Assembly: GCA_021650895.1 (NCBI GenBank)
Contig: CP091278.1
Location: forward strand, 897,659-961,658
Direction of reading: 5' to 3'
Length of the DNA: 64,000 nucleotides
Source of the DNA: Candidatus Jettenia sp.
GTDB taxonomy: Bacteria > Planctomycetota > Brocadiia > Brocadiales > Brocadiaceae
Part shown: in pieces, positions 44,289 through 54,877 of the stretch
Layout of the letters: every line of letters begins with the position of its first letter
Position numbering within the stretch: position 1 is the first letter of the stretch
Notes under the pieces: generated by a model
What the model was told of the DNA's origin: nothing
What the model saw: only the letters and a program-made list of their open reading frames with translations
Database searches by the model: none
Translations under genes and position numbers: made by a program

Positions 44289-44300
44289 GGAGAATTTTTC

Positions 44301-45533
44301 ATGGCAGAGCAACAATACCAGCAGCAACAAGCTGAAGATGAAATTAATCTGCTTGAATACTGGTATGTAATTTGGAAACATAAAATATTACTTGGAATCA
44401 TCTTCTTAACCTCAGTTGTAGGCGCATTGATATTTTGTTTACTCTCTCCAAAGATCTATCAATCTACTGCATCAATCCTTACTCCGGCTGAAACATCAGA
44501 CGATCTTATGAGCAATCTTGGAAGTGCGGCTAACCTTGCTCAAGCCGCTGGAATTTCAATACCTTCTTTAACGCAAAATCGGGATATCTATTTAAGTATT
44601 TTAAAAAGCCGAACCATGAAAGATTATATTATCACCCAGTTTAAACTTAAGGAATATTACGATAAATTATATATTGAAGATGTGCTCGAATGTTTGGATG
44701 ACGTTACAAACATTTCCGAAACAGAAGAAGAAGGCGCAATCTCTATTACTGTAGAAGATAAGAACCCTCAAATGGCAGCGGATATTGCTAATACATACGT
44801 AGACTATCTGGATCGTCTTGTAGCACAGTTTGGAACTGGTGCTGCGAGTCGGCAACGCCATTTTATTGCAGAGCAATTATTAAAAACGGAAAGTAATCTA
44901 CAAATGGCAGAAGAAGCTTTAAAACAATTCAAGGAAAAACATCGTACCATCGCCCTTGAAGAACAGGCAAAGGGAGCTATCGAGGCAGGGGCTACTCTCA
45001 AGGGAGAAATAATGGCCGCTGAAGTGCAATTACAAGTAATGCAGGATTTTGCTAAAGCAAATCATCCGGAGGTCATTAAACTGAAGCGCAGAATTGAAGA
45101 ATTAAAGCACCAACTTGCCAAATCGCAATATAGTAGTGGTTTAGACCTGCCTTCAAGCACAAACAATCCTAACCATTACCAAAAAGAAATTTATCTTCCG
45201 GTAGCCAATGTCCCTCAGGTAACCTTAGAGCTTGTCAGATTAATGCGTAATGTAAAGATAGAGGAAACGCTCTATACCTTTCTGAAACAGGAATTAGAGG
45301 AAGCCAAGATCGCTGAAGTAAAAGATACGCCATCAGTCCAAATCTTAGATCGAGCCGTTCCTGCAGAAAAAAAATCGAAACCCAAGACGAAGATCTTTAT
45401 CGCTGTTGCAGGGTTCATGAGCCTCATATTGGGTATCTTTGGTATCTTCTCAAAAGAATACATTGAGAAGCAGAGGTTAAGGATAGCTGAATCTGTAGAA
45501 ATTAATCAAAGAAAATCCATGGCCAATGTTTAA
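44301..45533 (+). CDS. Wzz-type chain-length determinant
   Basis: 410 residues: a transmembrane helix near residues 32-52 (ILLGIIFLTSVVGALIFCLL), a periplasmic coiled-coil region (GNVR-like; ANTYVDYLDRLVAQFGTGAA) and a second transmembrane helix near 365-385 (IFIAVAGFMSLILGIFGIF). No cytoplasmic Tyr-kinase domain, so it is a polysaccharide co-polymerase of the non-kinase type. It begins 12 bases after the Wza-like gene and overlaps the Wzi-like gene by 8 bases. It should set chain length of the polymer together with the Wzy-like protein. Confidence 0.88.
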   Translation: MAEQQYQQQQAEDEINLLEYWYVIWKHKILLGIIFLTSVVGALIFCLLSPKIYQSTASILTPAETSDDLMSNLGSAANLAQAAGISIPSLTQNRDIYLSILKSRTMKDYIITQFKLKEYYDKLYIEDVLECLDDVTNISETEEEGAISITVEDKNPQMAADIANTYVDYLDRLVAQFGTGAASRQRHFIAEQLLKTESNLQMAEEALKQFKEKHRTIALEEQAKGAIEAGATLKGEIMAAEVQLQVMQDFAKANHPEVIKLKRRIEELKHQLAKSQYSSGLDLPSSTNNPNHYQKEIYLPVANVPQVTLELVRLMRNVKIEETLYTFLKQELEEAKIAEVKDTPSVQILDRAVPAEKKSKPKTKIFIAVAGFMSLILGIFGIFSKEYIEKQRLRIAESVEINQRKSMANV

Positions 45534-47172
45534 TAATCAAACCACAATGTTTCTCCGGCAAAGATGGAAAGTATGCTACCTGGTAATCTTACCGTACCTT
45601 TTATTTGCTGTTTATTCTGTCGCATTCATTCCGCCACTTCAAGCAGGTGATAGAACTAACGTTCCGTTAAAAAACTGGGGTGGATTTTCTTTATTTCGTT
45701 CATGGGTTTATGACGCACTGGAAAAGATTGTGCTTGCAGGATTAGCAGACCAGGCGCTCCTCAATACCAAGCCGCTGAGCCGAATGGAAGCAGCCAGGAT
45801 TGTTGCACAGGCAATACATAAACTGGAACAAGACTATGGTGATTATAATGACCGCAATTATTTAGAAGATTTGCTTTACAAGCTTATAGAAGAATTTGGC
45901 AGTGAATTGGCAGAAATGGGGGTAAAAACACCACTCAATTATGAGGCACAACCAAAATTTTTGAATCTCAAACCTGTGGATAATATTCAATTCGGAAATG
46001 CTCTGGCTAACAATTCGCAGAAGCCCGTTAACAATTTTGGACAACGCTTTAGTGAAGGAATAAATACAGACTTTACTTTTGACGGAAGGAACCAATTAGG
46101 GGACTTTCTGTCACTGTATTATCAGCCAGAGTTTTTTTTGAATAAAGATGGCTCTCAGGGTCGATTACAAATCGGTTATGCAAAACTCACACTCTGGAAT
46201 ACAGAGCTTGAAGTGGGACGTGACAGTCTCTGGTGGGGACCTGGATATCATGGCTCAATGCTTTTTTCTAATAACGCCCCTCCGCTTGATCAGATACGGC
46301 TTGGCTCAGCGGAGCCTTTCAGACTTCCCTGGATTTTTCGTCATATCGGCCCAATCAAGGCGACAACATTTGTAGGAAAACTCGATGGTAATCAAATACC
46401 TTCTCATCCTCTTGTAGGTGGCTATCGCATTAGCTTAGCTCCTTCCCGCTTTGTGGAGATAGGTCATGGTCGTGCTTACCAATTTGCTGGTGACGGACGT
46501 GGCTATACGATAAAAGACTTTCCCGGAACCATCTTCCAAACCACCACATCAGAAGGTGTTGATGACCCGGATAGTAACAGAAATGTTAACAATCTGTTAT
46601 CTCTTGATATCACAGTAAGAATACCCAATGTAGATCGCTATATTTTTATTGCCCGGGATATATCTCTCTATGGTGAGATGGGATGGGATGACACCCGAAA
46701 GGGTTGGATTTACCCTAAGCAACCAGGCGGAATTGTGGGTACTTATCTCACGGGCTTTTTAGGAGATCCAAAACTCGATTTTCGGCTCGAATATGCCAAG
46801 AGTACCTCTATCATGTTTACCCATAATAATATTTATGAAAACGGATTTATATACAGAGACTCTGTTCTTTCTCATTTTATTGGAACTGATGGAAGTGAGC
46901 TTTATGCGCGTCTTAGCCGATGGATTAATGAGGACATCCTTTTAGGATTTCAGGCGAGCCGGGCTGAGATTGGCACCACACAACATGACCTTGTTGGAAA
47001 ATTACCGCATGAAAAGCGCTATTCGTTTGGATTAGATGTCTCTTACCAGGTCTCAGACCGTTCCTCTATTTTTCTGGAATACGACTTTTCCCGCATTACC
47101 AATCATGACTTTGTCAGTGGGGAAAGACAGAACGATCACCTCTTTAGATTCGAATTTACCTACTCATTATAA
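45526..47172 (+). CDS. Wzi-like outer-membrane beta-barrel
   Basis: 548 residues. A signal-anchor (YLVILPYLLFAVYSVAFIP) is followed by an SLH-like region (GLADQALLNTKPLSRMEAAR, about 60-110) and then a capsule-assembly Wzi-like beta-barrel: LEVGRDSLWWGPGYHGSMLF, MGWDDTRKGWIYPKQPGGIV and a terminal aromatic strand (LFRFEFTYSL). Wzi helps hold polymer at the cell surface. The fused SLH-like part is an extra, suggesting anchoring to cell-envelope polymer. It overlaps the Wzz-like gene by 8 bases. Confidence 0.8.
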   Translation: MFNNQTTMFLRQRWKVCYLVILPYLLFAVYSVAFIPPLQAGDRTNVPLKNWGGFSLFRSWVYDALEKIVLAGLADQALLNTKPLSRMEAARIVAQAIHKLEQDYGDYNDRNYLEDLLYKLIEEFGSELAEMGVKTPLNYEAQPKFLNLKPVDNIQFGNALANNSQKPVNNFGQRFSEGINTDFTFDGRNQLGDFLSLYYQPEFFLNKDGSQGRLQIGYAKLTLWNTELEVGRDSLWWGPGYHGSMLFSNNAPPLDQIRLGSAEPFRLPWIFRHIGPIKATTFVGKLDGNQIPSHPLVGGYRISLAPSRFVEIGHGRAYQFAGDGRGYTIKDFPGTIFQTTTSEGVDDPDSNRNVNNLLSLDITVRIPNVDRYIFIARDISLYGEMGWDDTRKGWIYPKQPGGIVGTYLTGFLGDPKLDFRLEYAKSTSIMFTHNNIYENGFIYRDSVLSHFIGTDGSELYARLSRWINEDILLGFQASRAEIGTTQHDLVGKLPHEKRYSFGLDVSYQVSDRSSIFLEYDFSRITNHDFVSGERQNDHLFRFEFTYSL

Positions 47173-47440
47173 AAAACATTGCTTTGCTTTAAAAAAACAT
47201 TTATTTCTCCATTCTCTCCTCTATACTTGTGAGTAAAGATGAGCTCCTAAAGGGGAAATAAGGGGATTATCAAGAGATTAACAACCCCCGCGTCTCTTTT
47301 ATAATGAGGATTAAGTGCTTCAGTCGCTCCTCCTTTGCAATGATATAATATTACCTTTTTGAACAGCCCTTATCTGTAATACCCTTACGATCCAATAGTA
47401 TTTTGAGTAACTACCTTTAATTTATCCGCAAAAATGCACA

Positions 47441-48466
47441 TTATATATCATAGTACATTCGATACCACTTCACAAATTCTTCGATTCCCTTTTCAATCGG
47501 AGTCGATGGTTTAAAACCTACGTCCGCTACCAAATCGTCAATATCAGCATACGTAGCATGTACATCTCCTTTTTGCATGGGTAAGAAATTTTTTTCTGCC
47601 TTTTTACCAAGACATGCCTCCACTACTTCAATAAACCTCATCAACTCGACAGGATTATTATTGCCGATATTATAAAGCCTATAGGGCGCATAGCTTGATG
47701 CTGAATCGGGATTGTCTCCACTCCACTGAGCATTAGGTTCAGGGGTCTTATTTATTACCCTGACTACGCCCTCTATAATGTCATCGATGTAGGTAAAATC
47801 CCTTTTCATTTTTCCATAGTTAAATACGTCTATCGGCTTCTCTTCTGTGATAGCCTTTGTGAATAAAAAGTATGCCATATCAGGTCTACCCCACGGGCCA
47901 TAGACAGTGAAGAATCTGAGTCCTGTACAGGGGATGTTGTAGAGATTTGCATAGGTATGCGCCATAAGTTCATTTGCTTTTTTAGTCGCTGCATAAAGAG
48001 AAACGGGATGGTCTACATTATGATGCACGGAAAATGGCATCTTTGTGTTGGCACCGTACACTGAACTCGATGAGGCGAAAACAAGATGTTTGATATGGTT
48101 ATGTCTGCAGCCTTCGAGGATATTCAGGAATCCACAAATATTACTGTCGACATACGCATAAGGATTTTTTAATGAATATCTCACACCAGCCTGTGCCGCG
48201 AGGTTTACCACCACATGAAATCCTTTTTCAGAGAAGAGCTTTATAATCCTATCCTTGTCTGAGAGATCCATTCTGATAAACTCGAAGTTCTTTCTTCTTT
48301 CAAGTTGCTTTAATCTGTTGAGTTTCAAATTAACATCGTAGTAATTATTAATATTATCAATACCAATAACGTCATCACTACATTCAATAAGTTTTTTACA
48401 GAGATGGAAACCGATAAAACCGGCTGCACCGGTTACTAAAATCCGCGTTGGGTGTCGGGTAGTCAA
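47441..48466 (-). CDS. NAD-dependent epimerase, UDP-glucuronate 4-epimerase type
   Basis: 341-residue extended SDR. The NAD motif [14 protein letters not shown] is at residue 13 and the catalytic YAATK (Tyr-x3-Lys) at about 155. The conserved blocks [20 protein letters not shown] and [18 protein letters not shown] are those of UDP-glucuronate epimerases (LspL/CapI), which make UDP-galacturonate. A general UDP-glucose epimerase cannot be excluded. It starts 17 bases after the ManC/AlgA-type gene, same strand, and should feed the polysaccharide locus with uronic-acid nucleotides. Confidence 0.88.
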   Translation of the reverse strand: MTTRHPTRILVTGAAGFIGFHLCKKLIECSDDVIGIDNINNYYDVNLKLNRLKQLERRKNFEFIRMDLSDKDRIIKLFSEKGFHVVVNLAAQAGVRYSLKNPYAYVDSNICGFLNILEGCRHNHIKHLVFASSSSVYGANTKMPFSVHHNVDHPVSLYAATKKANELMAHTYANLYNIPCTGLRFFTVYGPWGRPDMAYFLFTKAITEEKPIDVFNYGKMKRDFTYIDDIIEGVVRVINKTPEPNAQWSGDNPDSASSYAPYRLYNIGNNNPVELMRFIEVVEACLGKKAEKNFLPMQKGDVHATYADIDDLVADVGFKPSTPIEKGIEEFVKWYRMYYDI

Positions 48467-48483
48467 TGAATAATTCTCCCTAT

Positions 48484-49881
48484 TTAATCAGTTTTTGTTC
48501 TGCCATATACATCTTCCATTCTCACAATATCATCTTCTTCGACATATTCTCCATTTTGAACTTCTATCATCTCGAGTTGTATTTTACCGGGGTTTTCAAG
48601 CCTATGGGGCATTGATTTTGGTATATAGATACTCTCATTCTCATGCATGAACGTTTCTTCGCCACCAACAATTACTTTTGCTGCGCCTTTGATAACTACC
48701 CAGTGTTCAGACCTGTGATGGTGCATCTGCATGCTCAGTTTTTCATTTGGATTTACCACTATCCGTTTGATTTTATACCTTAGTCCTTCTTCAAGAACCG
48801 TATAGCTTCCCCACGGCCTGTAGGTTGTAACATGTTCTTCTCCTTCACTTCTTGCATTTTCTTTTAATTTATTTACAATATCCTTTACCTTCTGAGCTTC
48901 GCCTTTTTTTGCAACGAGTATGGCATCGTCAGTCTCAATGATTAAACAATCTTCCAATCCTATAGTTGATATCAATCTCTTATTGCCAAGAATAAGCGTT
49001 CCTTTCGTATTAATAGATATAACATCACCTATTTTAACATTTCCGCTCTCATCTTTGTCCAGGACATCAAATAATGAATCCCATGAGCCTATATCATTCC
49101 AGTATAAGTCGAGAGGCAGTGTTATTACCTTATCTGACTTTTCCATTACCGCATAATCTATCGATATATCAGGCATTTGGATAAAGGTTGATAATATTTC
49201 ATCAAAGCCCTTATCAAGTTCCTTATGTATCCGGGGCGCATGTTTTTTGAATTCTTCCATTATAGTCCCTATGGTAAAGGCAAACATACCTGAATTCCAG
49301 TAATAATTGCCTTCGTTAAGATAACATTGTGCCGTTTCTCTATCGGGCTTCTCGGTAAATTTCTCCACGTTAAAATATCTTTGTTTATCATGAAGACCCT
49401 GTCTGTTGCATTTGATGTATCCGTATCCGGTTTCCGGTTTTGTGGGCTGAATTCCAAAGGTAACGATAAAACCATCCTTTGCAATCTCCTCTGCTTCCTT
49501 CAGATATTCCCTGAACTTCTCAACCGGTTTGATTATATGGTCAGAGGGTGATACGAAAATTACTTCATCTTTATCACACCCCAATTTATCTATACAGTAC
49601 TTAATTCCAAGAGCTATTGCAGGTGCTGTATTCCTGCTTCCCGGTTCAAGTATTGAATGAGTAACAGATAAAGCGCTTAATTCAGATATAACATAAAATT
49701 TATAATCGCTTTTTGTCATGATAATAATATCGCCTGGTGGAATACTGGTCATTAACCTTTCCACAGTTTGTTTCAAAAGGGATTTGTCTTCATTCAATTT
49801 GAGAAATTGCTTTGGAAAATTTTGCCTACTTAGTGGCCAAAGCCTTGTACCAGAGCCCCCTGCAAGGATTAACGCCTTCAT
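48484..49881 (-). CDS. Mannose-1-phosphate guanylyltransferase/mannose-6-phosphate isomerase
   Basis: 465 residues. N-terminal nucleotidyltransferase domain: [48 protein letters not shown]-terminal cupin (type II PMI): [53 protein letters not shown]. This bifunctional form (ManC/AlgA/XanB) makes GDP-mannose from mannose-6-phosphate. Domain order and length are standard. First gene of the minus-strand pair with the epimerase. Confidence 0.93.
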   Translation of the reverse strand: MKALILAGGSGTRLWPLSRQNFPKQFLKLNEDKSLLKQTVERLMTSIPPGDIIIMTKSDYKFYVISELSALSVTHSILEPGSRNTAPAIALGIKYCIDKLGCDKDEVIFVSPSDHIIKPVEKFREYLKEAEEIAKDGFIVTFGIQPTKPETGYGYIKCNRQGLHDKQRYFNVEKFTEKPDRETAQCYLNEGNYYWNSGMFAFTIGTIMEEFKKHAPRIHKELDKGFDEILSTFIQMPDISIDYAVMEKSDKVITLPLDLYWNDIGSWDSLFDVLDKDESGNVKIGDVISINTKGTLILGNKRLISTIGLEDCLIIETDDAILVAKKGEAQKVKDIVNKLKENARSEGEEHVTTYRPWGSYTVLEEGLRYKIKRIVVNPNEKLSMQMHHHRSEHWVVIKGAAKVIVGGEETFMHENESIYIPKSMPHRLENPGKIQLEMIEVQNGEYVEEDDIVRMEDVYGRTKTD

Positions 49882-50594
49882 TGTACCTCCGGAGTTTATC
49901 GAGAAAATAGGAATTACTGCTAGGTATTTTCTAAGAAAAGATTATGGCTAAAGATGGTATTGCTTTTGAAAATAAAATCCTAAACCAGGCGAAGTATATC
50001 ATAATTGAATGGATACGCAAATAGATTTTTGTTCTTTTGACCTCTAAAGAAAAAACCCTTTTATCACATTTTTCAAAAACATTAAATTCTGTATTTGTTT
50101 CGTTACATTAAAAATTTATCTCAAATGACGAGCTTAAAATAATTTGAGTATTTTCGGCAAAAATATTTTTTTATTTTCCTTGACATAGAAACCAATCAAT
50201 GTTATATAGAGTGCCAAATTTCAGCAGCAAGTAGGAATACAATGATGATCTGTCTGAGAGATTATGCAAATTGAAGTGAGGAGTTTTAAGAGTTCTTTGA
50301 AGTGTTGTTAAAAAGTATCATCTTACCATCGAACTGTTTACTGTTTGAGGAATTGTGTCTTCAGAATGAGGGTTTTTATCTTTCAGTATCTTGCAAGATG
50401 CTTGTGCATAGTTATTTTGCCTCAAAATAATCAAGCAGTTTACTTCTGTAGCTTACTCATGAAACATTTATCATTTATCCGGGAAAAGAGGTTAATCATG
50501 GTGTGAATATCTATGAGGAAAGTGTTGATGTGCAGTAAATTGAGCTTACCTTTTATTATACCTTAAAACATTTTCTATGATATTTTAACAAACA
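49882..50594. other. Non-coding region with promoter and long leader of the WecA-type gene
   Basis: About 710 AT-rich bases between divergent genes with no ORF. A strong promoter lies at 50180-50208, so the downstream gene would carry a leader of about 380 bases. Hairpins in the leader are weak and no known riboswitch pattern is seen. Confidence 0.5.
50180..50208 (+). promoter_or_regulatory. Strong sigma-70-type promoter
   Basis: TTGACA and TATATA are separated by exactly 17 bases. The predicted start of transcription is near 50215, giving a leader of about 380 bases ahead of the WecA-type gene. Confidence 0.6.
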
Positions 50595-51653
50595 ATGATA
50601 TTTTTAATTTCCTTGACTTCGCTCGTTATAACTCTCGTTATCCTGCCAGGCCTTTCCAATGTCGCTTCTAAAATAGGGTTAATGGATTTACCTCATAAGA
50701 GAAAAATCCACAAGAGCCCTAAGCCTCTTGTCGGTGGGCTTGGAATCTTCATAGCCTTTTTTATTTGTTCCCTCCTATTTATTTCCCTTTCAAACCTGAG
50801 AGGATTTTATGTAGGCCTTGTAGTCCTTGTTATTACCGGATTTATCGATGATTTTAAAGGATTGAATCATCGATGGAAGTTTGCAGCACAAATATTTTCA
50901 GCAATTCTTATGATGTATTTTAGTAAAACGGTTCTTGTTTCTTGCGGGAACCTCTTTTCTCTCGGACCAATCCATTTCGGCATTCTCGCAATACCCATTA
51001 CCATATTTTGTGTAGTCGGTGTTATAAACGCAATGAACATGATCGATGGTATCGATGGCCTTGCAGGTGGCATTTCCTTTATAACCCTTATATCATTTGC
51101 CATTCTCTCTTACATAAACCACCAGAAAGAGTTGATGTTGCTGAGTATAGCCTTAAGTGGTGCTGTTATTGGTTTCCTGAAATACAATTGGCATCCTTCT
51201 AAACTGTTTATGGGAGACATAGGAAGCGGTTCTCTTGGTTTCACTACCGCTTTTCTCGCCATAGCCATAACACAGAAACACCACACCCATGTTTCACCTA
51301 TGGTTCCCATACTTATATTGGCCGTACCGATCGTTGATACCTTAACGGTTATGATTAAACGAAAGTTAAAAAACAAAAGCCCATTTCATGCAGGCAAAGA
51401 TCATATTCATCATATCCTGTTAAGGATGGGTTTTCAGAAAAGGACAACCGTTAAGATAATCCTTTTCGTATCATCTCTCTTTTCTATCCTGGGGATTTTA
51501 TGTGCAATCATGAAAATCCCGGACTACTACCTATTCTTCATATTCTTCACCTATTTCATCCTCTATTTCTCATCTTCGTTCTTTGTAAAAGAACTTTATA
51601 TATACAAAATGAAATTCACAAAGAGAATTGGCTTAGCTCATGGCTCAAAATGA
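50595..51653 (+). CDS. WecA/TagO-type undecaprenyl-phosphate sugar-1-phosphate transferase
   Basis: 352-residue integral-membrane protein of the MraY/WecA family. Ten or more hydrophobic segments. The conserved cytoplasmic motifs MIDGIDGLAGG (second DDxxD-like region) and FMGDIGSGSLGF are present, and HAGKDHIHHILLRMG is the usual HIHH C-terminal motif. FIDDFKGLNHRWKF provides the first Asp-rich motif. It should start lipid-linked repeat synthesis by moving a HexNAc-1-phosphate to undecaprenyl phosphate. Convergent with GH20 copy 1. Confidence 0.92.
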   Translation: MIFLISLTSLVITLVILPGLSNVASKIGLMDLPHKRKIHKSPKPLVGGLGIFIAFFICSLLFISLSNLRGFYVGLVVLVITGFIDDFKGLNHRWKFAAQIFSAILMMYFSKTVLVSCGNLFSLGPIHFGILAIPITIFCVVGVINAMNMIDGIDGLAGGISFITLISFAILSYINHQKELMLLSIALSGAVIGFLKYNWHPSKLFMGDIGSGSLGFTTAFLAIAITQKHHTHVSPMVPILILAVPIVDTLTVMIKRKLKNKSPFHAGKDHIHHILLRMGFQKRTTVKIILFVSSLFSILGILCAIMKIPDYYLFFIFFTYFILYFSSSFFVKELYIYKMKFTKRIGLAHGSK

Positions 51654-51679
51654 TAACGAAATCAGCAATATATACTTTC

Positions 51680-53077
51680 CTAAAATTCGTTATATATTTG
51701 GTATTCTGACGATTGTGTTTTGTATTTCGCATTCCAAAAGATATTAGCCGATGTTTGTATTATTTTGTTTAAAGCATCTATATCCTTTTTTAATGCACTG
51801 AACCACGTCGTAGCAATCATACCTTTAACATTTTTGGGTATCTTTGCGACATAACGGCTAAAATTTTTTGTTGTCCTCTCCTTCTTCCAAGTAGCGCCAA
51901 GTACTTTATGCCCAGCTTTAGCAAAGGATAAAGTTGATGGAAAATCAAATTGTTCATCGAAATAATGCCAATCACAAATGACTATACCTTTGGGAATTTT
52001 ATTTCTTAAAGAACTATAACCTTTGATACCATGTAAGTGACCGGCAAACATACCAGGAAATTCCTTTGGAGCTATTAACATATCTCCCCACATCCATGTT
52101 TCAATGCCACGATCTTTGAGATACTTGTGTAAATATTTTACATCTGCAAGAAAAAGATCGCGAGGTAACGACTCTTCACCATCACGAAGCCATTTTTTTT
52201 TCGATTTTAAGCTGAGACCCGCTACTTCATCATGTCCTATATGGAATGCTCTCGGATTAATGGAATCTATGACCTCATCTATCATTGGTAAAACGATACT
52301 ATAGGTTTCCCTTTTTGGATGATATGTTACTTTATTATACATAACTTGAGGGTAAATATTTTTTAATTGTGCCTGCTGATGGGTAAGTAATTTTATTTCC
52401 GGTATGACATCCAACCCATTTTCTCTCGCAAACTGTACTACATCTAAAAATTCCTCTTTTGTCCAAGCGTCAATACCTGCTATTTCTTCCATTGTATTGA
52501 ATCGAACATCATCTTTCATTTGAATTATTAAAGTATTATAATGACCAAAGCGGGCTAATTGAATTTGCCGTTTGATCTCAGATGGTTTTTGATATCGTAA
52601 AACTATATGAAGAGCGCGAGTCTTTAAGTCAGGCCAATCCGCTATTTTCCCTTCTCTCATCTTTCCTTCATTGTTTCTCATCAACGCTTCAAAAGAGGTT
52701 AAACCGTGCAATGCACCTAAATAATCCTTCCCTGTGATTACTATTTTATTAGAGAATATCTCTATTGTATAGCCCTCGTGCTGCCTTAGTGCTTTTATTC
52801 GTTGATTTGGTAATATTTTAACCACGATATCTATGATATTTACTTTTTGATCTAAACTTTTTAAGTAATTTTCAACCTCCAATACCGTGGATTGAAAACG
52901 ATTTCTAAAGTGGATGGGGATAATTAGTCTGCTATCTGAGCCGACGATAATATAATTACTTTTAAAATTACTTTGTTTCGGAGATGGAACAATGATTTGT
53001 TCAGATAACGCAATACCGTTCCATAAGAATAAGGATAAGAACAAAGAGGAAAAAAAGCTTATTCCCTTATAATTCAT
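51680..53077 (-). CDS. Secreted GH20-type beta-N-acetylhexosaminidase, copy 1
   Basis: 465 residues. Signal peptide (FFSSLFLSLFLWNGIALSE), then a GH20b-like domain (about 30-150, ending LGALHGLTSFEALMRNNEG) and the GH20 catalytic barrel. The catalytic pair is FHIGHDEVAG (Asp-Glu near 273-274). Sugar-contact residues such as TWMWGDMLI and VICDWHYFDE also fit. GAGGTGAT precedes the start. It is closely similar to copy 2 at 54878. The terminal tail after KYKTQSSEYQ is specific to this copy. It should trim or degrade N-acetylhexosamine-containing polymer outside the cell. Confidence 0.85.
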   Translation of the reverse strand: MNYKGISFFSSLFLSLFLWNGIALSEQIIVPSPKQSNFKSNYIIVGSDSRLIIPIHFRNRFQSTVLEVENYLKSLDQKVNIIDIVVKILPNQRIKALRQHEGYTIEIFSNKIVITGKDYLGALHGLTSFEALMRNNEGKMREGKIADWPDLKTRALHIVLRYQKPSEIKRQIQLARFGHYNTLIIQMKDDVRFNTMEEIAGIDAWTKEEFLDVVQFARENGLDVIPEIKLLTHQQAQLKNIYPQVMYNKVTYHPKRETYSIVLPMIDEVIDSINPRAFHIGHDEVAGLSLKSKKKWLRDGEESLPRDLFLADVKYLHKYLKDRGIETWMWGDMLIAPKEFPGMFAGHLHGIKGYSSLRNKIPKGIVICDWHYFDEQFDFPSTLSFAKAGHKVLGATWKKERTTKNFSRYVAKIPKNVKGMIATTWFSALKKDIDALNKIIQTSANIFWNAKYKTQSSEYQIYNEF

Positions 53078-53856
53078 ATATCACCTCGTAATTATACTTT
53101 TAGATGAAATTCAGTAAAATTGATATATACTTTATGAATTAACTTTCCTTATTCTGATGAACAAATAATCTTTTCTGTAAAATTATTGGCATTGCTCAGA
53201 GTAATTGAAACATACACTTAAGGCAAAAACTTCTTTAGTCTCATTTGCTTAATTCAAGCTTGACTTTAAACAGTGTTTATATTTAGTTTCTATCTTAACA
53301 AAATCAAAAAGCATGCCATGAGATTGAATTGCATTTTATCTAGTGTATAGTTATAAAGTTTAATTAAGTTATGGAGTTACGGACGTTTAAGCTTAGAAAT
53401 ATCAACGTTCCAACATATTTTGTTAAAAATTGTTTCTTATAATTAAACATAACCTAAGTATTTATAATTACTATAGTTAAATTAATTTATCTATGTCTTT
53501 AATAAAACATAAATTATCAAGGCAGGAAGAAAATAAAAGTTAGTTAAATAAAATAGTAAAATGTGAAATATCACATAAGTGTGTCGTTACAAAAATGTGA
53601 CATGCTACAGTGTGTTATACGCGAGTATAAGGGAGTGGGTTTTTTGGCCGGTTAGTTAAGGGTCATATTTGGTAAAATAAGCAATGACAGGAGGAACGTT
53701 TTAATTCAGCATTTATGTCAAAGTTTGCATTGGAGGTAATAGAAAGGGAGGAGATGGTAGCAAGATTATCATCAGAAGATCAAATTTAGATTACTGAATG
53801 CCCTCAAGCCAGTCAGCAATATCCACTATAATTATTGAAATGATATGCTGGTACCA
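53078..53856. other. 780-bp non-coding region upstream of GH20 copy 1
   Basis: Very AT-rich. It holds a dyad ATGTGAAATATCACAT at 53561-53576 (listed separately), a TGTGACATG motif near 53596 and, on the minus strand at 53791-53826, VDIADWLEGIQ then stop, which resembles the ending MPDWLHGI of the sulfotransferase at 56247. No other ORF is convincing. Confidence 0.5.
53561..53576. promoter_or_regulatory. Dyad ATGTGA-N4-TCACAT
   Basis: Six-base arms pair perfectly around a 4-base centre, with a TGTGACATG half-site nearby. The half-sites resemble CRP/FNR-family TGTGA/TCACA but the spacer is four rather than six. It is about 480 bases upstream of GH20 copy 1; the TGTGCCATGTCACA repeats at 6490 are related. 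Confidence 0.35.
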
Positions 53857-54858
53857 TCATGTAGTATACCCCAATAAATTCATAGTTTTTTCAAAAGAAA
53901 GATACAAAGAAGGGTGAATGGTAAAATGTTTTTTTGGTGGAGTTGGAAACAAGATTTTTTTCCCATATTCTAAAAATTTGATATCTACAGATAATTCACA
54001 AAATTCTGCAATTGTAGATAAAACCTCTTCCGGATTTGTTACTAAATCTTCATATTTAACCATAAGAATATCTTTTGGAAAATTTTCTATGAATTTTAAT
54101 CCCTCTTTCATGGTAACAATCCATTCTGCAGCCGCCATATCCCGGTGATTATCAAATTTTCTCACATCGTTCATAATTGCTTTTAAATCTTCATCGCGAG
54201 AGATAATCTGGTCTACCAATAGATTCCATTTGCGGTTATTGATACCCCACCAATCATGAACTTCACCACTAACACACATGCCAAGTTCCTTTGACCATAC
54301 TTCGATAGATTTGCAGGTATCCCAGCCATTACGTACCAAAAACAGAAATTTCGCATCTGGAAAAATAGCTTTTACAAAAGGCACTCTAAATATTAATTCA
54401 GGATATTTATCAACAACTCTTTTTGAACAAGTAACTGCTAGATAGGTTCCGTAAAGGCGATATGCAGTGCGCTTTATTTCTTCAGTTACTTGCTTAGCAT
54501 CAAGGCGATAGTATGCATTGCGAGCATGAGCATAACTACCAATTAAATCTTCATCCTGGTATATGAAATGCCATAGTGCCTTAGGCTCATTCAGAAATCC
54601 AATATCTTTGTGCATTGACAATACTTTTCCCAATATTGTCGTTCCGCTTCTTCCTGTCCCTAAAATAAAAATAGGTTTCTCTACCTTTTTCAGTTGCGGT
54701 AATTTTTTTTCTACTGAAAAAAGAGAAAAAATTAACGTATTTATCCATCTTCCTTTTGTAGTTAAGGGACGTCCCTCAAACAAAGCGTATCCTATTAAAC
54801 GCTTTATTACTTTGGCAGGTCGTATTTTAATATAAATTGGATCTAATTGCGCAATCAT
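53857..54858 (-). CDS. Sulfotransferase
   Basis: 333 residues; I start at ATG 54858, nine bases inside the longest frame. The PAPS 5'-phosphosulfate loop is FILGTGRSGTTILGKVLSMH (about residues 53-72) and the 3'-phosphate region is FLVRNGWDTCKSIEVW (about 165-180). The C-terminal KYEDLVTNPEEVLSTIAEF is also typical. It is of a different subgroup from the three other sulfotransferases in the locus. It lies between the two GH20 genes, on the same strand. It should transfer sulfate from PAPS to a sugar hydroxyl or amino group of the polymer or its repeat unit. Confidence 0.82.
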   Translation of the reverse strand: MIAQLDPIYIKIRPAKVIKRLIGYALFEGRPLTTKGRWINTLIFSLFSVEKKLPQLKKVEKPIFILGTGRSGTTILGKVLSMHKDIGFLNEPKALWHFIYQDEDLIGSYAHARNAYYRLDAKQVTEEIKRTAYRLYGTYLAVTCSKRVVDKYPELIFRVPFVKAIFPDAKFLFLVRNGWDTCKSIEVWSKELGMCVSGEVHDWWGINNRKWNLLVDQIISRDEDLKAIMNDVRKFDNHRDMAAAEWIVTMKEGLKFIENFPKDILMVKYEDLVTNPEEVLSTIAEFCELSVDIKFLEYGKKILFPTPPKKHFTIHPSLYLSFEKTMNLLGYTT

Positions 54859-54877
54859 AATTCTCACGTATTATAAT

